From NCBI GenBank assembly GCA_947650365.1, contig OX393550.1, positions 50,036,594 to 50,100,593 on the forward strand: a DNA stretch of 64,000 nucleotides, read 5' to 3'. This document shows, piece by piece, positions 1-11,551 of the stretch. The stretch's first letter is position 1, and the number at the start of each line of letters is the position of its first letter. This stretch comes from Chamaelirium japonicum. Lineage: Eukaryota > Streptophyta > Magnoliopsida > Liliales > Melanthiaceae. A model generated the notes under the pieces. That model was not told where the DNA came from. It did not search any database and worked only from the letters and a program-made list of their open reading frames with translations. A program made the translations under genes and the position numbers.

Positions 1-2434
1 GGTGACGCAGGAGGCAAGGAAAGATCCCGAGACTCAGGGAAAAAGTACGGGACATCCTCAACAAAGGAAACGTGACGGGAGACACGGATCCGGCGAGCCA
101 AGGAATCGTAATAACGATACCCCTTGTGTTCCCAACTGAGCCCCAAGTGAACACACCTAACAGACCTCGCAGAGAGTTTGGTGCGCTCATGGGGAGGAAG
201 AAGAATGAAGCACGTGCAGCCAAAAGTGCGAAGAAGAGAGTAGTCAGGTGGGCTGGAGTGAAGGCGTTCATATGGGGTGGCACCGGACAGAGCAGACGAC
301 GGAGTGATATTGATGAGGTGGACAGCCATCATGATAACTTCAGCCCAGTAGGAGTGAGGAACAGACGCAAAGAGAAGCAAGGCTCGTGCGGTCTCAAGGA
401 CATGACGATGCTTGCGTTCGGCAACTCCGTTCTGCTCATGGGTGTGGGGACAGGACTGCTGGTGAAGAGTGTCGTGAGATTGAAGAATCTCACACATCTC
501 AGAGGAGAGATACTCCTTGGCACAATCAGACCGGAAAGTCTTGATGCGCCGACCAAACTAAGTATGTATCATAGTGGTGAATCTCCTAAAGATGTGAGGG
601 ACTTCAGACCGGTGATGCATTAGATAAACCCAGATGCACCTAGAGTAGTTATCGATAAAGCACACATAATACATGAAACCAAAAATAGATGCAACAGGTG
701 CAGGACCTCAAATGTCAGAATGTACTAAATCAAAAATAGCATCAGATTGGGAAGCACTAGCAGAGAAGAGAAGAGCTAGATGCTTTGCCAGTCTACAACC
801 CATACAAACAGAGAGAAGGGAGGACGCTCGCCCCAAAGCGCCTGAACGAAAAACGCTTTTGAGTCGATCACTCGATATATGACCTAACCTTTTGTGCCAC
901 AGATCGGCATCAGAAGTAACAGACATGACAGACGCAACAGGAACAGAAGACACATGTAGATGGTCCAGCTGGTAAAGTCCTGCTCTACGGCCCAGCTCAA
1001 TCCTCTGACCCGTCCGCGAATCCTGCACAACACAAACAGAAGGGGTGAAGGTGACAATCAGTCCAGAGTCGCAAAGAGAGCTGATAGAAATCAGATTAAT
1101 GTTAAGACGGGGGGCATGATGGACATGGGGCAGGTCAGGCGACCAGAAGGATCAGAGGTAGTAGTGATGATACACATTGCGGAATAGGGACTAAAATCCC
1201 ATCCGTAGTGCGGACCTCTAGGTGAGTGGGAGTAGGAACAGTCAGTGAGTACAGTGGAGTCAAATGTGAGGTGATAGGAGGCACCCGAATCGAAGATCCA
1301 TGGAGGAGTAGTACTAGAGGTGGCAGACAAACCGTGAGCAGTCGTGGAAATGGTAGAGGCTAGGTGGCGAAGGAGGAGCTCCTCGACGCGCTGAAGACGG
1401 TCCGGCTCAGGCGCGGAAGGTGCAGTGGTAGCAGTGGGGAGCGTCGAGGGCTCTACAGTAGCCGCTGTACCACCAAAGTGGCGGAAGGAGGACGGACCAC
1501 GTCCACGGCTCCATCCACCTCGACCGCCTCGTCGATCGTCCCGGGAAGCAGGAGCCCAGCGTGATGCTTTCTCATCCGGACCCCAGCAGGGGTTACATGA
1601 AGGACGTGTAGGACATTCACGCTTCATGTGTCCGGGCTCCTTGCAGTAGTGACAGAAGACAGACTCATCGGAGAACCCGACCACCAGGACGGTGTCTGAG
1701 CCAGGAGCAAGTGGAGGAGGACGAGTACCTTGAGTCTGAAGGCGAGTCTCCTCATCGACCAAGGCGAGCAAGGCATCCTCTAGCCTAGGGAGTGGCTCAC
1801 GGTACAGGAGCTGAGCAGCGATGAAAGCAAAGTCTGGCCGAAGCGCTGCCAGGAACTGGTGCAGGTGGCCCTCATCAAGGTAGCGCTGGAAATCCCTAAA
1901 GCGTGGGCAAGCACATCGCTCCGGGATCAGGGAGTCCAGCTCATGCCAGTAGGCTTTCATCAGACTGAAGAAGTCCTGAATCGTACGCTCCCCCTGACGA
2001 GCAGACTGCGAGTCACAGATAAGCTTATGCCGGCGTGCGCCACCGCGCGGGAGAAACCGGTCCCGGAGATACTCCCATATCGTGCGCGCTGTAGGAAGGC
2101 GGCCGATAGGAGTAACGAGCGGACGAGCAACGGAGTCCAGAAGATAGGCCCGGATGGCCTGATCGTGGCGGCGCCACGTGAGAGCAGCAGCCGTGGGAGT
2201 AGTCGTGACAGTAGCAGACGCAGCAGAGGACGGGGCGCTGTCGGCTGCGCTACTGGTGACAGAGGAGTCGGAGGAGGCAGCTGGAGGAGGGTCATCACCG
2301 GTAATGTGACCCCAAAGATCGCGACTGGAGAGCGCGGCCTCAACCGTGAGCGACCAATCAAGCCAGTCGCCGGCCGAGGACAACTGAAAGCTGGTCGCCT
2401 TCAGCGATGGAGAGATCGCAACCACGGACGGCAT
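1..2434 (-). pseudogene. Broken copia gag-pol polyprotein of E1
   Basis: Reading starts at the ATG ending at 2434 (MPSVVAISPSLKATSFQLSS). Gag runs to a CCHC zinc knuckle (CHYCKEPGHMKREC), followed by an RG-rich stretch and the aspartic protease motif DSGAS. The frame is lost just after the protease, because the open frame reaches 1091 with an unrelated tail. The GAG-pre-integrase domain (LWHKRLGHISSDRLKS) continues in another frame at 1028-708. It then meets a TGA exactly where the sister copy has the Trp of HSDIWGP. The integrase core continues towards position 1. At least one frameshift and one stop are therefore present. RT and RNase H, if they existed, are beyond the window edge. Confidence 0.85.
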
Positions 2435-2712
2435 GGTAGGAGATGCAAAGGAGAGGGGAACCGGGAGAGGGATTGCGGGTGGATGGGAGGGGTTGGGGGG
2501 GCTGTCGGGCAGAGGAGAGGGATCAGGGGGGCCGGTCGGGTGGGGGAGAGGGGTCGGGGGGGGTTATTGGGTGGAGGGGAGGGGCCGGGGGGCCTGCCGG
2601 GCGGAGGAGAGGCTGGAGGGTGGGTTGCAGGGTGGAGGAGAGGCCGGAGGGGGGCTGCCGGGTGGAGGGGGAGACCGGAGGTGGCTGCCGTCGTCGAGCG
2701 AGAAACCCTAGA

Positions 2713-2724
2713 GCTCTGATACCA
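2713..2724 (-). promoter_or_regulatory. Primer-binding site of E1
   Basis: The minus strand reads TGGTATCAGAGC, complementary to the 3' end of plant initiator methionine tRNA. It directly abuts the LTR and marks the start of minus-strand DNA synthesis. Confidence 0.85.
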
Positions 2725-2863
2725 TGTTAGGAGATGACGGCTAGGGTTTGGAGAGAATAGAATGATTCTCATTGAGGGACCGATGCCCAATATATAAGTA
2801 CATGTATACACATTGAACCCAACCCGACTGTATATAGAACCCAACCCGGTATATATATTAACA
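2725..2863 (-). repeat. 5' LTR of copia E1 (139 bp)
   Basis: On the minus strand the LTR begins TGTTAATATATAT and ends CATCTCCTAACA, giving TGTTA/TAACA inverted ends. It is unusually short for a copia LTR. Its last third is nearly identical to the LTR at 6185-6320. Confidence 0.8.
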
Positions 2864-3702
2864 TATATAAAGGTGGCTTATGATTCATTGAGACAATAGA
2901 AATGTCTCCAGAATAGAAAGAAATTGATGAGCAGAGCTGGGATGATACATGGTGTTCTGTTGACTAGAGAGATCTGGAATCAAGCTAACATTGCACCGAA
3001 TTGGTTACAATTTGTCAAAGGAATGAGTACACATGTGAAAGAATGCAAATTGGTGACATGCTGAGAAAAAAAAGGAACATTGCATCAAAGGAATGGCCAA
3101 TTTAAGGCACCCCATAAATAGGGATGCAATAGAACCTCAAAAACAATCCTGATATGCAGAACTGAAATGAAGAAACACAAGATGTTCTCTATAAAATTTT
3201 TTGCTAACAACTACAAACAAGAGGAATGGACAATGTGGCTGCAAAATACCATTTACATAGACCCTACATGGAATGAAGAATATAAATAAAGGATACATCA
3301 CATGGCATATATGTACACCCCAACTAAAATAGCTATATTTAAAATAACAATGCCATCATCATCGTCATGGAACTCCTATCCTATTAAGATGGGATTGACT
3401 ATGGAGTACATGTGACATTTCTAAGTTCTAACAAATAAAACCCCATGGAAGATGAGAAGAATTTTTCAACTGGCTATCAATTTAATGTTAACCCTCTAGA
3501 TTACTATAAGATTATGACCAAGACAACTTGGCAAGAGAAGGGCATGTCAACAAGCCTACAAGTTCAATTGGTTGGTAGACCTACCTTACCTTGCTAGCTA
3601 AAAAATTTAGGCTCATGCAACTGGGGAGCAACCCTCCGTGGTTCCCCTAGACTAGGAAAAAGTCGAGGAAAAGAGTAGTCAAACTATTTAAAACGCATTA
3701 TA
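2864..3702. other. Anonymous, probably intronic sequence
   Basis: AT-rich DNA between E1 and the first hairpin element. A short open stretch near 2928-3062 is not recognised. No exon of the downstream transporter is seen here. The segment is probably intron or older repeat debris. Confidence 0.4.
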
Positions 3703-3852
3703 GGGGCATGCTATAATGCGGCATGCGGTACGTGCGGCACTGCACCGCAGCCGTCTGATGCACGTGTTGTATGCATGCGATGCACGCAGTGGTGCATCAG
3801 ACGGCTACTATGCGGTGCCGCACTTACTGCATGCCGCATTATAGCATGCCCC
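3703..3852. mobile_element. Foldback MITE family H1, copy a (150 bp)
   Basis: The element starts GGGGCATGCTATAATGCG and ends with the reverse complement, and almost its whole length pairs into one hairpin. Internal CTGATGCAC and GTGCATCAG blocks also pair. TA lies on both sides and a (TA)n run follows directly. It has no coding capacity. TA targeting suggests a Tc1/mariner-like or related TA-specific transposase supplied in trans; that is inference. Confidence 0.75.
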
Positions 3853-3874
3853 TATATATATATATATATATATA

Positions 3875-4260
3875 GGGGAGGGATACTCTTACTAATGGAA
3901 TCTTACTAATGAAAGTTACAAATCGCCTTTTACCTACCTAGAGGTTTCAGAATTTGATGAAACTTGGTGGGGATGCTCTCTATGGCAAGTTGATCATCCT
4001 CACCAAAAATCATCAAATTCTATAATGTCTAGGGGCATCAAAGATGTTATTCAAATTAACGGTTAAAATGAACGGTTGATAAAGCTTCTAACATTTCATG
4101 CCCCTAGAGGTTATAGAATTTGATGATTTTTGGTGAGGATGATCAACTTGCCATAGAGAGCATCCCCACCAAGTTTCATCAAATTCTGAAACCCCTAGGT
4201 TAGGTAAAAGGCGATTTGTAACTTTCATTAGTAAGATGAAATTAGTAAGAGTATCCCTGC

Positions 4261-4262
<2 letters not shown>
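3875..4262. mobile_element. Foldback MITE family H2, copy a (388 bp)
   Basis: The element starts GGGGAGGGATACTCTTACT and ends GAGTATCCCTGCCC, flanked by (TA)n. Each arm contains the module GAATTTGATGAAACTTGGTG and a diverged inverted version of it, so four related modules alternate in orientation. The arms pair along nearly the full length around a centre near 4070. It is non-coding. Confidence 0.75.
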
Positions 4263-4332
<70 letters not shown>

Positions 4333-4714
4333 ATTACGTTGAGCTGTGAGCTGCGGTAGGAGAAAATGAGCTACGGGTATTTTGACTCCCCAATAAGTTT
4401 TGGAATTTGATGAAATTTGGTGAGGGTGTTGTCTAGGGTAAGATGATCATCCTCACCAATTTTCATCAAATTCCAAAACTTCTAGGAGGGTTAAATGGTC
4501 AAATCAAAATCTGCAGATTTTAACGGTGACTGCGGACGACAGATTTTGTTTCGACCATTTGACCTCCCTAGAAGTTTTGAAATTTGATGAAAATTGGTGA
4601 GGATGATCATCTTACCCTAGACAACACCCTCACCAAATTTCATCAAATTCCAAAACTCCTAGGGGAGTCAACATACCCGCAGCTCACTTTCTAAACTGAC
4701 AGCTCACTGTGACA

Positions 4715-4794
<80 letters not shown>
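4263..4794. mobile_element. Foldback element H4, copy a, with mirrored TA/GA and CT/TA tracts
   Basis: The order is (TA)n 4263-4293, (GA)n 4294-4328, a foldback core 4328-4719, (CT)n about 4720-4747 and (TA)n 4748-4794. The core begins with GTTGAGCTGTGAGCTGC and ends with its imperfect complement before CATTCC. Arms carry GAATTTGATGAAATTTGGTG and GATCATCCTCACC modules related to H2. Because GA and CT are complementary, the flanking microsatellites extend the hairpin. A related copy lies at 56097-56505. Confidence 0.7.
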
Positions 4795-4797
<3 letters not shown>

Positions 4798-4941
4798 GCA
4801 TGCTATAATGCGGCATGCGGTACGTGCAGCACTGCACTGCAGCCGTCTGATGCACGCGCTGCGTGCATGCGATGCACGCAGTGGTGCATCAGACGGCTAC
4901 TAGGTGGTGCTGCACTTACCGCATGCCGCATTATAGCATGC

Positions 4942-4944
<3 letters not shown>
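4795..4944. mobile_element. Foldback MITE H1, copy b (150 bp)
   Basis: Near-identical to copy a in length, ends and internal CTGATGCAC blocks. It sits inside a long (TA)n tract, with 47 bp on the left and 85 bp on the right. Confidence 0.75.

Positions 4945-5029
<85 letters not shown>
4945..5029. repeat. (TA)n microsatellite
   Basis: An 85-bp perfect TA tract between hairpin elements H1b and H2b. Confidence 0.95.
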
Positions 5030-5031
<2 letters not shown>

Positions 5032-5416
5032 GCAGGGACACTCTTATTTATGGAATGGTTATTTATGGAATTACACACCGCCTTTTACCTATCCTAGAGT
5101 TTTCAGAATTTGATGAAACTTGGTGGGGATGCTATCTATGCAAGTTGATCATCCTCATAAAAACCATCAAATTCTATAACCTCCAGGGGTATCAAATTTT
5201 ATAAGCTTTATTGACCGTTTATTTTAACCGTTAATTTGAATAACATATTTGATGCCTCTATAGGTTATAGAATTTGATGGTTTTTGATGAGGATGATCAA
5301 TTTGCCATAGATAGCATCCCCACCAAGTTTCATCAAATTCTGAAAACTCTAGGATAGGTAAAAGACGGTGTGTAATTCCATAAGTAACAATTCCATAAGT
5401 AAGAGTATCCCAGCCC
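5030..5416. mobile_element. Foldback MITE H2, copy b (387 bp)
   Basis: The ends are GGGCAGGGACACTCTTA and GAGTATCCCAGCCC, with the same arm modules and spacing as copy a. It is flanked by long (TA)n on both sides. Confidence 0.75.
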
Positions 5417-5417
5417 A

Positions 5418-5494
<77 letters not shown>
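5417..5494. repeat. (TA)n microsatellite
   Basis: About 78 bp of TA with one early interruption (ATGTAT), between H2b and H3. Confidence 0.95.
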
Positions 5495-6184
<690 letters not shown>

Positions 6185-6320
6185 TGTTAATGTACATATA
6201 ATGAGTCGGGTCGGGTTTACTGTACAGTCGGGTCGGTTACATGTACATATATATTTGGGCTTGAGTCCCTCAATGGAATCATTCTATTCCTCTCCAAACC
6301 CTAGCCGTCATCTCCTAACA
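6185..6320 (+). repeat. 5' LTR of copia E2 (136 bp)
   Basis: The LTR starts TGTTAATGTACATA and ends CATCTCCTAACA (TGTTA/TAACA inverted ends). The block CAAACCCTAGCCGTCATC is shared with the E1 LTR. Confidence 0.85.
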
Positions 6321-6332
6321 TGGTATCAGAGC
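6321..6332 (+). promoter_or_regulatory. Primer-binding site of E2
   Basis: TGGTATCAGAGC directly after the LTR, complementary to the initiator Met-tRNA 3' end. Confidence 0.9.
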
Positions 6333-6891
6333 ACTAGGGTTCTCCCTCGCGGCGACATCGACGACGGTCACCTCCTCCGGCCTCCTTCACCTGATCGGCA
6401 GCCCCCCCTTCCGGTCTACAGTCACCGCCGGCCTCCTTCACCTGATCGGCAGCCCCCCTTCCGGCCTACAGCCACCGCCGCCCCCCTCCCTTCTCCAACC
6501 GTCCCCCCCGGCCCCTCCAGCTCCCTGCCGACTTCCCCCGAACCCCCCTTCAGCCCCCCCCACGACACCTCCTCTGCCCTCCCGCTCACCGCCGGCCCTC
6601 CCTTCTCTTCCCCCGACCCCACCCGAACCTCCTACAGACCTCCTGGACCCCCCCCCCCCCCACCCGACACCCTACCGCTCACCCGATCCCCTCCCTACAA
6701 CCCACCCGATCCCCTACAGCCCACCCGATCCCCTCTCGACACCCTGCAGCCCACCCGATCCCCTCCCTACAGCCCACCCGATCCCCTACAGCCCCTTCCG
6801 ACCCCCTCCCGACACCCTACAGCCCCTTCCGACCACCCCGACCCCCCTACAGCCCCCCCCCGATACCCCCTGACACCCTACAGCCTCCTCC

Positions 6892-9591
6892 ATGGCCTCT
6901 CCAGCCGTACCGTCCGTCGTTGCGATCTCTCCACCGCTGAAGGCGGTCGCGTTTCAGTTGTCGTCGGCCAGCGACTGGCCTGACTGGTCTCTCACCGTCG
7001 AGGCCGTCCTCTCCAGTCGTGATCTGTGGGGTCACATCACCGGCGAGGATCCTCCTCCCACTGACTACTCCGGCTCCTCCTCTGTCACCAGCAGTGCTGC
7101 GTCTTCTGTAGCGACTGCTACCACGGCCATCACCGTTGCTGCTTTTACGTGGCGCCGCCACGATCAGGCCATCCGGACGTACCTTCTGGACTCGGTTGCT
7201 CGTCCGCTCCTCGCTCCCATCGGCCGCCTTCCGACAGCGCGCGCGATGTGGGAGTATCTCCGGGACCGTTTTCTCCCGCGCGGAGGCGCACGCCGGCATC
7301 AGCTCATCTGTGACTCGCAGTCTGCCCGTCAGGGGGAGCGCACCATTCAGGACTTCTTCAGTCAGATGAGTGCCTACTGGCATGAGCTGGACTCACTGAT
7401 CCCGGAGCGGTGTGCCTGCCCCCGCTCCCGGGATTTCCAGCGCTACCTCGACGAGGGCCACCTGCACCAGTTCCTCGCAGCGCTTCGATCGGACTTCGCT
7501 CTCATAGCTGCTCAGCTCCTGCACCGTGAGCCCCTCCCTCGGCTCGAGGATGCTCTACTCGCCTTGGTCGACGAGGAGACCCGCCTTCAGACTCAGGGCG
7601 CTCGTCCTCCTCCACTTGCTCCTAGCTCCGACTCTGTTCTGGCAGCCGGGTTCTCCGATGAGGCTATCTTCTGTCACTACTGCAAGGAGCCCGGTCACAT
7701 GAAGCGCGAATGCCCTACACGTCCTCCACGCAACCCCCGCTGGGGTCCGGATGAGAGAGCCCCCCGCTGGGCTTCGACCTCTCGCGACGATCGACGCGGC
7801 GGTCGAGGTGGACGGGGCCGTGGACGTGGTTCGTCTTCCTTCCGCCACTTTGGTGGTACAGCGGCTACTGTAGAGGCCTCGACGCTCCCCACTGCTACTA
7901 CAGCACCTCCTCAGCCTGAGCCGGACCGTCTTCAGCGCCTCGAGGAGCTCCTTCTCCGCCACCTAGCCTCCACCGGCTCCGCGACTGCGCACAGCTTGTC
8001 TGCCACCTCTGGTACTACTGCTCCATGGATCTTTGACTCGGGTGCCTCCTGTCACCTTACTTTTGACTCTACTGTCCTCACGGACTGCTCTCCCACTACC
8101 ACCCACCAGGAGGTTCGCACTGCGGATGGGATTCTTGTCCCTATTCCGCAATGTGGCTCCATCACCACCACCTCTGACCCTTCTGGTCGCCTGACCCTAT
8201 CCCATGTCCATCATGCCCCCCGTCTTAATATTAATTTGATTTCTATCAGTTCTCTTTGCGACTCTGGCCTGACTGTCACCTTCACCCCTTCTGTTTGTGT
8301 TGTGCAGGATTCGCGGGCGGGTCAGAGGATTGGGCTGGGCCGTAGGGCAGGAGGACTCTACCAGTTGGACCATCTCCATGTGCCTTCAGTTGCGTCTGTC
8401 ATGTCTGTCACCTCTGATGCCGACCTGTGGCACAGAAGGTTAGGTCATATATCGAGTGATCGACTCAAAAGTGTATTCCGTTCGGGCGCTTTGGGTCGAG
8501 CGTCTTTCTCCCCCCTCTCTGTTTGTACGGGTTGTAGACTGGCAAAGCATCTAGCTCTTCCATTTTCTGCTAGTACTTCCCAATCTGATGCTTTATTTGA
8601 CTTAGTTCATTCGGATATTTGGGGTCCTGCTCCTGTTGCATCTCTATCGGGTTATATGTATTATGTGTGTTTTATTGATGACTATTCTAGGTGCACCTGG
8701 GTCTATCTCATGCGTCATCGGTCTGAAGTACCTCACATCTTTAGGAGATTCACCACTATGATACACACCCAGTTTGGTCGGCGAATTAAGACCTTTCGGT
8801 CTGATTGTGCCAAGGAGTATCTCTCCTCTGAGATGCGTGAGATTCTTCAGTCTCACGGCACTCTTCACCAGCAGTCCTGTCCCCACACCCATGAGCAGAA
8901 CGGCGTTGCCGAACGCAAGCATCGTCATGTCCTTGAGACTGCACGAGCCTTGCTTCTCTCTGCGTCTGTTCCTCACTCCTACTGGGCTGAAGCTGTCATG
9001 ACGGCTGTCCACCTCATCAATATCACTCCGTCGTCTGCTCTATCCGGTGCCACCCCTCACGAGCGCCTTCACTCCAGTCCACCTGACTACTCTCTTCTTC
9101 GCACGTTTGGCTGCACGTGCTTCGTTCTTCTTCCTCCCCATGAGCGCACCAAACTTTCTGCGAGGTCTGTTAGGTGTGTTCACTTGGGGTTCAGTCGTGA
9201 GTACAAGGGGTATCGCTGCTATGATTCCTTAGCTCGTCGGATCCGTGTCTCCCGTCACGTCTCCTTTGTTGAGGATGTCCCGTATTTTGCACCTGAGTCT
9301 CGGGATCTTTCCTTGCCTCCTTCGTCATCCTCCTCGCCCTCCTCACATCTCCACATCCCTGTTCTACCCCCGGTTTCTGTTGCCCCATCCACGCCTACTC
9401 CACCACCACCTCCTCAGTCTCCATCGCCACCTCCACCACCACCACCACCTCCTCAGTCCCCCATGCCACCTCCACCACCACCCATTACTCGTGTCTATGT
9501 ACGTCGGTCTGCAGCTCCCCCTCCAGAGTCGGTTCTCACTGGTACTCCCTCGCCTGATGCATTATATACATACATATATATATATATATAG
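6892..9591 (+). CDS. Copia gag-protease-integrase polyprotein, 3' truncated
   Basis: An 899-residue open frame starts MASPAVPSVVAISPPLKAV. In order it has a UBN2-type gag; a CCHC knuckle (CHYCKEPGHMKREC, about residue 265); an RG-rich basic stretch; aspartic protease DSGAS (about residue 382); a GAG-pre-integrase HHCC region (LWHRRLGHISSDRLKS, about residue 511); and the integrase core. The core shows HSDIWGP, SDCAKEY and QNGVAERKH, which supply the catalytic D, D and E. A zone related to the usual post-integrase segment and a Pro-rich tail follow. The last residues (YTYIYIYI) are read from the TA repeat and are not native. Reverse transcriptase is missing, so the element cannot copy itself. 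The uninterrupted frame contrasts with the broken E1 copy and suggests a younger insertion. Confidence 0.85.
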   Translation: MASPAVPSVVAISPPLKAVAFQLSSASDWPDWSLTVEAVLSSRDLWGHITGEDPPPTDYSGSSSVTSSAASSVATATTAITVAAFTWRRHDQAIRTYLLDSVARPLLAPIGRLPTARAMWEYLRDRFLPRGGARRHQLICDSQSARQGERTIQDFFSQMSAYWHELDSLIPERCACPRSRDFQRYLDEGHLHQFLAALRSDFALIAAQLLHREPLPRLEDALLALVDEETRLQTQGARPPPLAPSSDSVLAAGFSDEAIFCHYCKEPGHMKRECPTRPPRNPRWGPDERAPRWASTSRDDRRGGRGGRGRGRGSSSFRHFGGTAATVEASTLPTATTAPPQPEPDRLQRLEELLLRHLASTGSATAHSLSATSGTTAPWIFDSGASCHLTFDSTVLTDCSPTTTHQEVRTADGILVPIPQCGSITTTSDPSGRLTLSHVHHAPRLNINLISISSLCDSGLTVTFTPSVCVVQDSRAGQRIGLGRRAGGLYQLDHLHVPSVASVMSVTSDADLWHRRLGHISSDRLKSVFRSGALGRASFSPLSVCTGCRLAKHLALPFSASTSQSDALFDLVHSDIWGPAPVASLSGYMYYVCFIDDYSRCTWVYLMRHRSEVPHIFRRFTTMIHTQFGRRIKTFRSDCAKEYLSSEMREILQSHGTLHQQSCPHTHEQNGVAERKHRHVLETARALLLSASVPHSYWAEAVMTAVHLINITPSSALSGATPHERLHSSPPDYSLLRTFGCTCFVLLPPHERTKLSARSVRCVHLGFSREYKGYRCYDSLARRIRVSRHVSFVEDVPYFAPESRDLSLPPSSSSSPSSHLHIPVLPPVSVAPSTPTPPPPPQSPSPPPPPPPPPQSPMPPPPPPITRVYVRRSAAPPPESVLTGTPSPDALYTYIYIYI

Positions 9592-9737
9592 GGGTATGCT
9601 AAAATGCGGCATGCAGTGCGTGCAGCATCACACCACAGCCGTCTGATGCACGCGCTGCGTGCATGCGATGCACGCAGCAGTGCATCAGACGGCTGCGGTG
9701 CGATACCGCACGCACCGCATGCCGCATTCTAGCACTT

Positions 9738-9740
<3 letters not shown>
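9591..9740. mobile_element. Foldback MITE H1, copy c (150 bp)
   Basis: The start is GGGGTATGCTAAAATGCG, and the right end has drifted (CTAGCACTTCCC), so this is the most diverged H1 copy. It is embedded in TA tracts exactly where the copia frame is lost. Confidence 0.7.

Positions 9741-9828
<88 letters not shown>
9741..9828. repeat. (TA)n microsatellite
   Basis: About 88 bp of TA, passing into CATACATACATG. Confidence 0.95.
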
Positions 9829-9832
<4 letters not shown>

Positions 9833-9981
9833 CATACATGCATTATATGTATATAAATGTATATGCACATCACCAACATATGGAAGTATTCAGAAACTTT
9901 CTTAAAACCTTCATGCTATTATTCATAAAGTGCTTACTATATTTGCCGGTTATTATCCTTTCTTGCACTATTCACTGGCAG

Positions 9982-10269
9982 GTTCCCCTTAGTGTTGCAA
10001 TTGTATGGGCATACGCATTCTTTTTGACTGCCGGTGGAGCATACAATTACAAGGGCTGTAGTTCAAATATACCTAGTTCAAACGTCTTATTAGATGCATG
10101 CAGAAGACATGCAGAAACTATGAAGCATTGCAGAACTGATGTTTCTAGTGCATGGCGGACTGCTGCATGGGTTAGGGTTCCCTATCCGTTCCAATGGGGT
10201 TGCCCCACTTTCCACTTCAAGACATCCATGATAATGATCATTGTATCACTGGTTGCTTCAGTTGACTCG
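9982..10269 (+). CDS. NAT12-like: NAT exon A
   Basis: The acceptor is CACTGGCAG followed by GTTCCCCTTAGTGTTGC, reading VPLSVAIVWAYAFFLTAGG. The donor is GACTCG/GTAAGT. The exon encodes 96 residues in phase 0 at both ends. Open sequence upstream of 9982 reads into the intron and does not resemble the family. Confidence 0.85.
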
Positions 10270-11479
10270 GTAAGTGCCTTCTAGAGCTTACATGTTCGTC
10301 TTGCATTATTTTACATTTTTTTTTAGAATATTATTTGCATGATCTATACATTAGACAAGCACTTGCTGCATTATTGTTTCACTTTTTTTAACTGATGTAG
10401 AAAGGCTATAGTACAACAGAGACGAGATTGTGAGCTATAAATTTGGTTCTCGCAATCCATGGTGAAGTTTGTACTTCCAAATCACATAAGATATTTGTAA
10501 TAGATCAACTGATTACTTAGTGGTTTGAGGTTTATTACTTCCATGATAACCTGAGTTCATGTTTCGCCCTTGCTTTTGTGGTTAGGGGTGTAAAAACAGT
10601 CAACAGGCTAGTGACCCGACCTAGCCCGGCCCGAAAATCAACTGGCCAAACCCGGCCTAACTTGATCAACGGCCCGACACGGCCCAAAGAGATCGTGGGC
10701 TGGGCCTCGTCCCAAAACGTACGAAATCTTATTGGTTTTATATATCTATATTAATTTATACTCTATAGCATGAAGTAGATGGTAGTGTAGCGGCTTGGTA
10801 CGTTGAATATGTGTTGGAGGTCTTGTGTTCAAACCCTATGAGATGAACGTTTTTTTGTATAACTGCTCATGTAGGCCAAAATTTCTGACTTGACCCACAT
10901 GAAGTAGACGGTAGTGTAGCGGCTTGGTACGTTGAAGTAGACGGCCCGCTCTTGCCCGAAGGTCGCTAGGGTCGGGCTTGGGCGGGGCCCCCTTGACCCC
11001 CGGCCTGCCCCGGCCCAACCTTAAAGTTATTCAGAACATGTTTGGGTCTCTCCATAGTCAGCCCAACCCGGGTAACACCCCTAATTGAGGTATATAATAA
11101 TATAATTCTAAAGTAAAAACATGCATCTTAGATATGTTCTATGTTCCTTTTTCAGGTTGAAAATATCAAGTTTTATTTGAATGTTGCTTGCTCAACATTG
11201 AAGATGCGACTATAAAAGGGTTTTACTATAAGCGCACGTGGAAGTGGATCTTTACATATATAATCCAAAATTTTTGAAAAAATTCATAAACAATTTTATG
11301 ATTAGAGATATTGACATAGGGTGGTTGCCAAAAACAATCAAGATGTGGTCTAAATGAAGAATTCGTAGTCGCAATGTCAGATCGGCACACCGATTTGTTG
11401 CCATGCCACCAAGCATTGTGAAAACCAAAGCACCAAAATCGGGAAAGAGAGAGAACTAGGGGATTAACCACACACACTC

Positions 11480-11551
<72 letters not shown>

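Larger units (their letters stand above)
1..2863 (-). mobile_element. Ty1/copia retrotransposon E1, 5' part, runs off the window
   Basis: This is a minus-strand copia element. Reading from 2863 leftwards there is a short LTR (2863-2725), an initiator-Met tRNA primer-binding site, then gag, protease and the start of integrase before the window ends. It is the same family as the element at 6185-9570: LTR ends, leader and protein are clearly alike. Its leader between PBS and gag start is about 280 bp against about 560 bp in the other copy. The 3' half and 3' LTR lie outside the window, so no target-site duplication can be tested. Coding damage shows it is not autonomous. Confidence 0.9.
6185..9570 (+). 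mobile_element. Ty1/copia retrotransposon E2, 3' truncated
   Basis: The order is 5' LTR, initiator-Met PBS, a C-rich leader of about 560 bp, then one long gag-protease-integrase frame that stops at a TA microsatellite near 9570. RT, RNase H, polypurine tract and 3' LTR are absent. The element mirrors E1 (1-2863) in opposite orientation, so the two 5' ends face each other. The candidate TSD on the left is ATAGG (6180-6184), with no partner because the right end is lost. Confidence 0.9.

Noticed and set aside
1859-2844. Long plus-strand and overlapping frames opposite copia E1
   Set aside because: Antisense shadows of the gag gene and of the leader.
2928-3062. Possible upstream NAT exon (short open stretch)
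   Set aside because: The translation has no resemblance to the transporter and no suitable splice sites were seen.
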